Assembly: GCA_947461915.1 (NCBI GenBank)
Contig: CANHNG010000070.1
Location: 1-7,910 of the forward strand
DNA: 7,910 nt
Direction of reading: 5' to 3'
Origin: Flavobacteriaceae bacterium
Lineage (GTDB): Bacteria > Bacteroidota > Bacteroidia > Flavobacteriales > Flavobacteriaceae
The notes beneath the pieces were generated by a model, which did not search any database, was not told the DNA's origin, and saw only the letters and a program-made list of their open reading frames with translations. The stretch's first letter is position 1, and each line of letters starts with the position of its first letter. Of this stretch, positions 4,585-7,910 are shown piece by piece. The translations under genes and the position numbers were made by a program.

Positions 4585-7500
4585 TTAATTCAGTTTAAAG
4601 TTAATCTGCATCCTCTCCAATTCGACTAACAATTCATTCGAAATCTTGATTTTTAATTTTCGACTAGGCATAGCTATTCGTGTGATGATTTTTGTTTCTT
4701 CAATTTCTGAAATTGTTTCCACTAGGATTGGCTCCTCTTCTTCTGAAATTTCTTCATTGAAAATGGCCGGTTCGTCGGATATTTCATCGTCAAACAAGAC
4801 CGACTCTGTTTTTTCTATCACGGAACTAATTTCAGGAAGAATTTCTCTTGAGACTTCGATATTTTTTTTTATTTTTTCCAATTCCATAATTTCAAAAGTA
4901 ACGGTATTGTTTCCTTTGTGGGTTTGGAAAATCGCATTTAATTTCGAAATAAAATCAGCATTCAAATCTTTAATATCCAATAAAATGCTTAGTTTTTTGG
5001 CAAAATTTTCAAACACATCCTGCAACATTTTAAATTCTGAAAATTGTAATCTTGGCTCTCCTTTTTTTCCTGTATCTCGATCTACCCAACCCTCTTTCAC
5101 CATTATTTTTATATAGGTAAAGCTATTTGGAATTAGATAATGTCGGTTTTTCATATATTCTTCACCGAAAATTTTGAATTCATAACTCTCGTCATATCCT
5201 TCCAGATTAAAGGAAGCCCAGCCTTTTCCGTTTTTCGCGGTTTTGTGTTGCACGTTGTTGATTATTCCCCCGAAAGTTAAATTTTTATTCACAAATTGAT
5301 TCAAATCTCTCAGTGATTCCAGTTTTGAATTACAGAAATATTTCATTTCAAATTTAAAATCGTCCAGCGGATGTCCCGAAATATAAATCCCCACCACTTC
5401 TTTCTCTTTGGCCAATTTTTCCATCGTGCTCCAGTCCTCGCAAGGCGGTACAACAGGTTCTGCAATCTGGACATCGCTGCTCTCGCCGAACAAACTTACC
5501 TGCGATGAATTTTCGTTTTCTTGAAATTTTGCACCATATCGAATGGCTTTTTCATAGAAAGTTATTCCGTCGCCATCATCGTGAAAATATTGCGCTCGAG
5601 TTGTTCCTGAAAACGAGTCAAAACCACCCGCCAAGGCCAAATTTTCTAATGCTTTTTTGTTCGCGGCACGCAAATCGATACGCTTAGTCAAATCAAAAAT
5701 TGACTTGTAGTTGGAGTCTTTCCTACTTTCGACAATAGTGGCTACAGCTCCAGAGCCAACACCTTTAACGGCTCCCATCCCGAAACGAACCGCATAATCA
5801 TCATTTACCGTAAATTTATAAAACGACTCGTTTACATCTGGTCCCAAAACCTGCAATCCCATACGTTTGCATTCTTCCATAAAAAAGGAAACTTGCTTGA
5901 TATCACTCATATTGTTCGACAAAACCGCCGCCATATATTCTGCGGGATAATTCGCTTTCAAGTAGGCGGTTTGGTATGCAATCCAAGCGTAACAAGTGGA
6001 ATGTGATTTGTTGAAAGCATATTCTGCAAAGGCTTCCCAATCTCTCCAGATTTTCTCCAATTTATCTTCGGCGTGCCCTTTGGCGACAGCCTGACTGATG
6101 AATTTGGGTTTCATTTTGTCCAAAACATCCTTCTGTTTTTTCCCCATCGCTTTACGCAAAACGTCAGCATCTCCTTTAGAAAAATCCGCCAGTTTTTGAG
6201 ACAAAAGCATTACTTGTTCCTGGTAAACCGTAATCCCATAAGTGTCTTTCAGTAATTCTTCGCAGGCTTCCAGATCATAAACAATTTCTTCCTCGCCATT
6301 TTTTCGTTTGACGAAACTCGGAATATAAGCAATAGGTCCTGGACGGTACAAGGCGTTCATCGCAATCAAATCAGGAAAAACGGTCGGTTTTAATTCCTTC
6401 ATATATTTTTGCATTCCGGCACTTTCATACTGGAATATCCCCACCGTTTCACCGCGCTGAAAAAGCTCATAGGTCTTTGCATCATCAATGGGGAATTCGT
6501 CTGGATTGAGGTCTATGTTACTTCTGTATTTTACTAATTTAACGGTGTCTTTAATCAAAGTAAGTGTTTTCAAACCCAAGAAATCCATCTTCAATAAACC
6601 GGCACTTTCCACCACCGAGTTGTCAAACTGTGTCACATACAAATCCGAATCTTTGGCGGTGGCCACAGGAACAAAATCGGTAATATCACTTGGCGTAATA
6701 ATTACACCGCAAGCGTGAATACCCGTATTTCTGAGGTTTCCTTCCAATACTTTGGCTTGTTGTATAGTTTCTCCACCCAAATCCCCTTCACTGGCCAAGC
6801 CAATTAATTCCTTGATTTTATCAAATTCTTCAGGACGAACGGCCTTTTTTATCAGGTCCTCTTTTTCATTTAAAAAACGGGCTAAATTCCACTTGGACGG
6901 CATCATTCCCGGAATCAATTTGGCAATTTTATCGGCTTCGAATAAAGGTAAATCCAACACACGAGCCGTGTCACGAATCGCTGATTTCGTCGCCATTTTA
7001 CCATAGGTAATAATCTGCGCCACTTGTTTCGAACCGTATTTCCGAATCACATAATCCATTACGCTGCTTCGGCCTTCGTCGTCAAAATCGATATCAATAT
7101 CGGGCAGTGAAACTCGATCCGGATTCAGGAAACGCTCAAAAAGCAGGTTGTACATCAACGGGTCAATATTGGTGATTTTCAAACAATAGGCCACCACCGA
7201 ACCTGCCGCAGAACCCCGACCAGGTCCAACAGAAACCCCCATATTTCGTGCTTCGGCGATGAAATCCTGAACTATCAAAAAATAACCGGGATAACCCGAA
7301 TTTTCAATGGTCAACAATTCAAAGTCCAATCTTTCCTGAATTTCCGGTGTGATTTCAGCATATCTTCGTTTGGCTCCTTCAAAAGTAAGATGTCGCAAAT
7401 AAGCATTTTCGCCTCGAACACCTCCATCTATGGCATCCTCCGGAACATTAAATTCTGCCAGAATTTCGAATTTTGGAAGCAAGACTTCTCGAGCCAAATT

Positions 7501-7910
7501 GTATATTTCAATTTTGTCCACAATTTCGGAAATATTCGAAATCGCCTCCGGCAGGTCGTTAAAGTTTTTCTTCATTTCCTCACCCGACTTGAAATAATAT
7601 TCCTGATTGGGCAAGCCGTAACGATAACCACGCCCACGACCTATTGGTGTAGATTGCTTTTCGCCCTCTTTTACACACAACAAAATGTCGTGCGCATTGG
7701 CATTGTCCTTCTCAATGTAAAAAGTGTTATTGGTCGCCACTATTTTGACATCATGCTTTCTGGCCAATGATATCAAGCCTTCGTTCACGCGATTTTCATC
7801 TTCTTGATTGTGGCGCATCACCTCGATATAGAAATCTTCTCCAAATTCCTGTTTCCACCAAAGCAAGGCTTCTTCTGCTTGGTTTTCGCCCAAATTCAAA
7901 ATCTTACTTG
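4585..7910 (-). CDS. dnaE: DNA polymerase III alpha subunit, N-terminus cut by window edge
   Basis: The replicative DNA polymerase catalytic subunit. The frame is open to the window edge, giving about 1,107 C-terminal residues; most of the PHP domain (roughly 400 residues by family length) is missing. In order, by + coordinates: the end of the PHP domain with ATNNTFYIEKDNANAHDILL (about 7,680-7,740); the Pol III palm with GPGRGSAAGS (about 7,200-7,230); the catalytic PDIDIDFDD (about 7,080-7,105), matching the E. coli D401/D403 pair; and KMDFLGLK (about 6,573-6,597), holding the third catalytic aspartate. The fingers with YQEQVMLLS, the helix-hairpin-helix region, SGHPLDDF, and an OB-fold (about 5,140-5,290) follow. 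The C-terminus has an acidic, internally repetitive linker (about 4,690-4,820) before a basic conserved tail PSRKLKIKISNELL. The catalytic core is intact. The stop lies 130 nt before trxA with no clear terminator between. Confidence 0.97.
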   Translation of the reverse strand, partial: SKILNLGENQAEEALLWWKQEFGEDFYIEVMRHNQEDENRVNEGLISLARKHDVKIVATNNTFYIEKDNANAHDILLCVKEGEKQSTPIGRGRGYRYGLPNQEYYFKSGEEMKKNFNDLPEAISNISEIVDKIEIYNLAREVLLPKFEILAEFNVPEDAIDGGVRGENAYLRHLTFEGAKRRYAEITPEIQERLDFELLTIENSGYPGYFLIVQDFIAEARNMGVSVGPGRGSAAGSVVAYCLKITNIDPLMYNLLFERFLNPDRVSLPDIDIDFDDEGRSSVMDYVIRKYGSKQVAQIITYGKMATKSAIRDTARVLDLPLFEADKIAKLIPGMMPSKWNLARFLNEKEDLIKKAVRPEEFDKIKELIGLASEGDLGGETIQQAKVLEGNLRNTGIHACGVIITPSDITDFVPVATAKDSDLYVTQFDNSVVESAGLLKMDFLGLKTLTLIKDTVKLVKYRSNIDLNPDEFPIDDAKTYELFQRGETVGIFQYESAGMQKYMKELKPTVFPDLIAMNALYRPGPIAYIPSFVKRKNGEEEIVYDLEACEELLKDTYGITVYQEQVMLLSQKLADFSKGDADVLRKAMGKKQKDVLDKMKPKFISQAVAKGHAEDKLEKIWRDWEAFAEYAFNKSHSTCYAWIAYQTAYLKANYPAEYMAAVLSNNMSDIKQVSFFMEECKRMGLQVLGPDVNESFYKFTVNDDYAVRFGMGAVKGVGSGAVATIVESRKDSNYKSIFDLTKRIDLRAANKKALENLALAGGFDSFSGTTRAQYFHDDGDGITFYEKAIRYGAKFQENENSSQVSLFGESSDVQIAEPVVPPCEDWSTMEKLAKEKEVVGIYISGHPLDDFKFEMKYFCNSKLESLRDLNQFVNKNLTFGGIINNVQHKTAKNGKGWASFNLEGYDESYEFKIFGEEYMKNRHYLIPNSFTYIKIMVKEGWVDRDTGKKGEPRLQFSEFKMLQDVFENFAKKLSILLDIKDLNADFISKLNAIFQTHKGNNTVTFEIMELEKIKKNIEVSREILPEISSVIEKTESVLFDDEISDEPAIFNEEISEEEEPILVETISEIEETKIITRIAMPSRKLKIKISNELLVELERMQINFKLN

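Noticed and set aside
4576..4586. AATAA-C-TTATT palindrome at the dnaE stop as a terminator
   Set aside because: An all-AT stem of 5 bp with no adequate loop or T-run; likely chance in AT-rich DNA.
4646..5116. 156-codon open frame on the + strand opposite the end of dnaE
   Set aside because: It is antisense to clearly conserved DnaE codons; its serine/isoleucine-rich product is the mirror of the acidic linker and has no recognisable features.
7390..7770. 126-codon open frame on the + strand opposite the start of the dnaE fragment
   Set aside because: Antisense to conserved polymerase sequence, no family likeness and no promoter or start signal.

Overview
The window looks like a chromosomal segment of a Flavobacterium-like member of the Bacteroidota. 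It is AT-rich. Its promoters fit the Bacteroidota form (TTG, 17-23 nt, TAnnTTTG), start codons lack clear Shine-Dalgarno sequences, the tRNA has no encoded CCA end, and the DnaE, thioredoxin and DUF58 proteins read like flavobacterial versions. Genus is inferred from protein character, not from a search.

Left part, + strand (1-2020): a two-gene unit. The first gene (cut at its 5' end) encodes a polytopic membrane protein of the UPF0104 / lysylphosphatidylglycerol-synthase-TM 'flippase-like' family. Four bases later comes a family 2 glycosyltransferase with N- and C-terminal membrane segments. Together they suggest synthesis and handling of a membrane-associated glycolipid or lipid-linked sugar; the product cannot be named. 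This unit contains two 7-nt-period repeat arrays inside membrane-segment codons, and a palindromic dispersed-type repeat that supplies the last codons of the first gene. The 53 nt between the convergent genes (2021-2073) hold no strong hairpin.

Middle, - strand (2074-3050): a small lipoprotein with a TonB-C-like C-terminus, then 289 nt of noncoding DNA (2557-2845) holding two intrinsic terminators, a further small hairpin and a possible lipoprotein promoter, then tRNA-Asp(GTC) with a well-formed promoter.

Right part, - strand (3051-7910), in transcription order: dnaE (replicative DNA polymerase III alpha subunit, cut at its N-terminus by the window edge), trxA (thioredoxin 1), and a DUF58/VWA-fold protein. 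They are co-oriented but probably not one operon. trxA has its own promoter-like sequence and several dyads upstream, and is followed by a strong intrinsic terminator and a 33-nt palindrome before the DUF58 gene, which has its own promoter candidate.

I found no defence system, prophage, insertion sequence, CRISPR array or other clearly new system. The most interesting signals are the heptamer arrays, the palindromic repeats at gene ends, the dyad-rich trxA leader, and an acidic internally repeated linker near the DnaE C-terminus.
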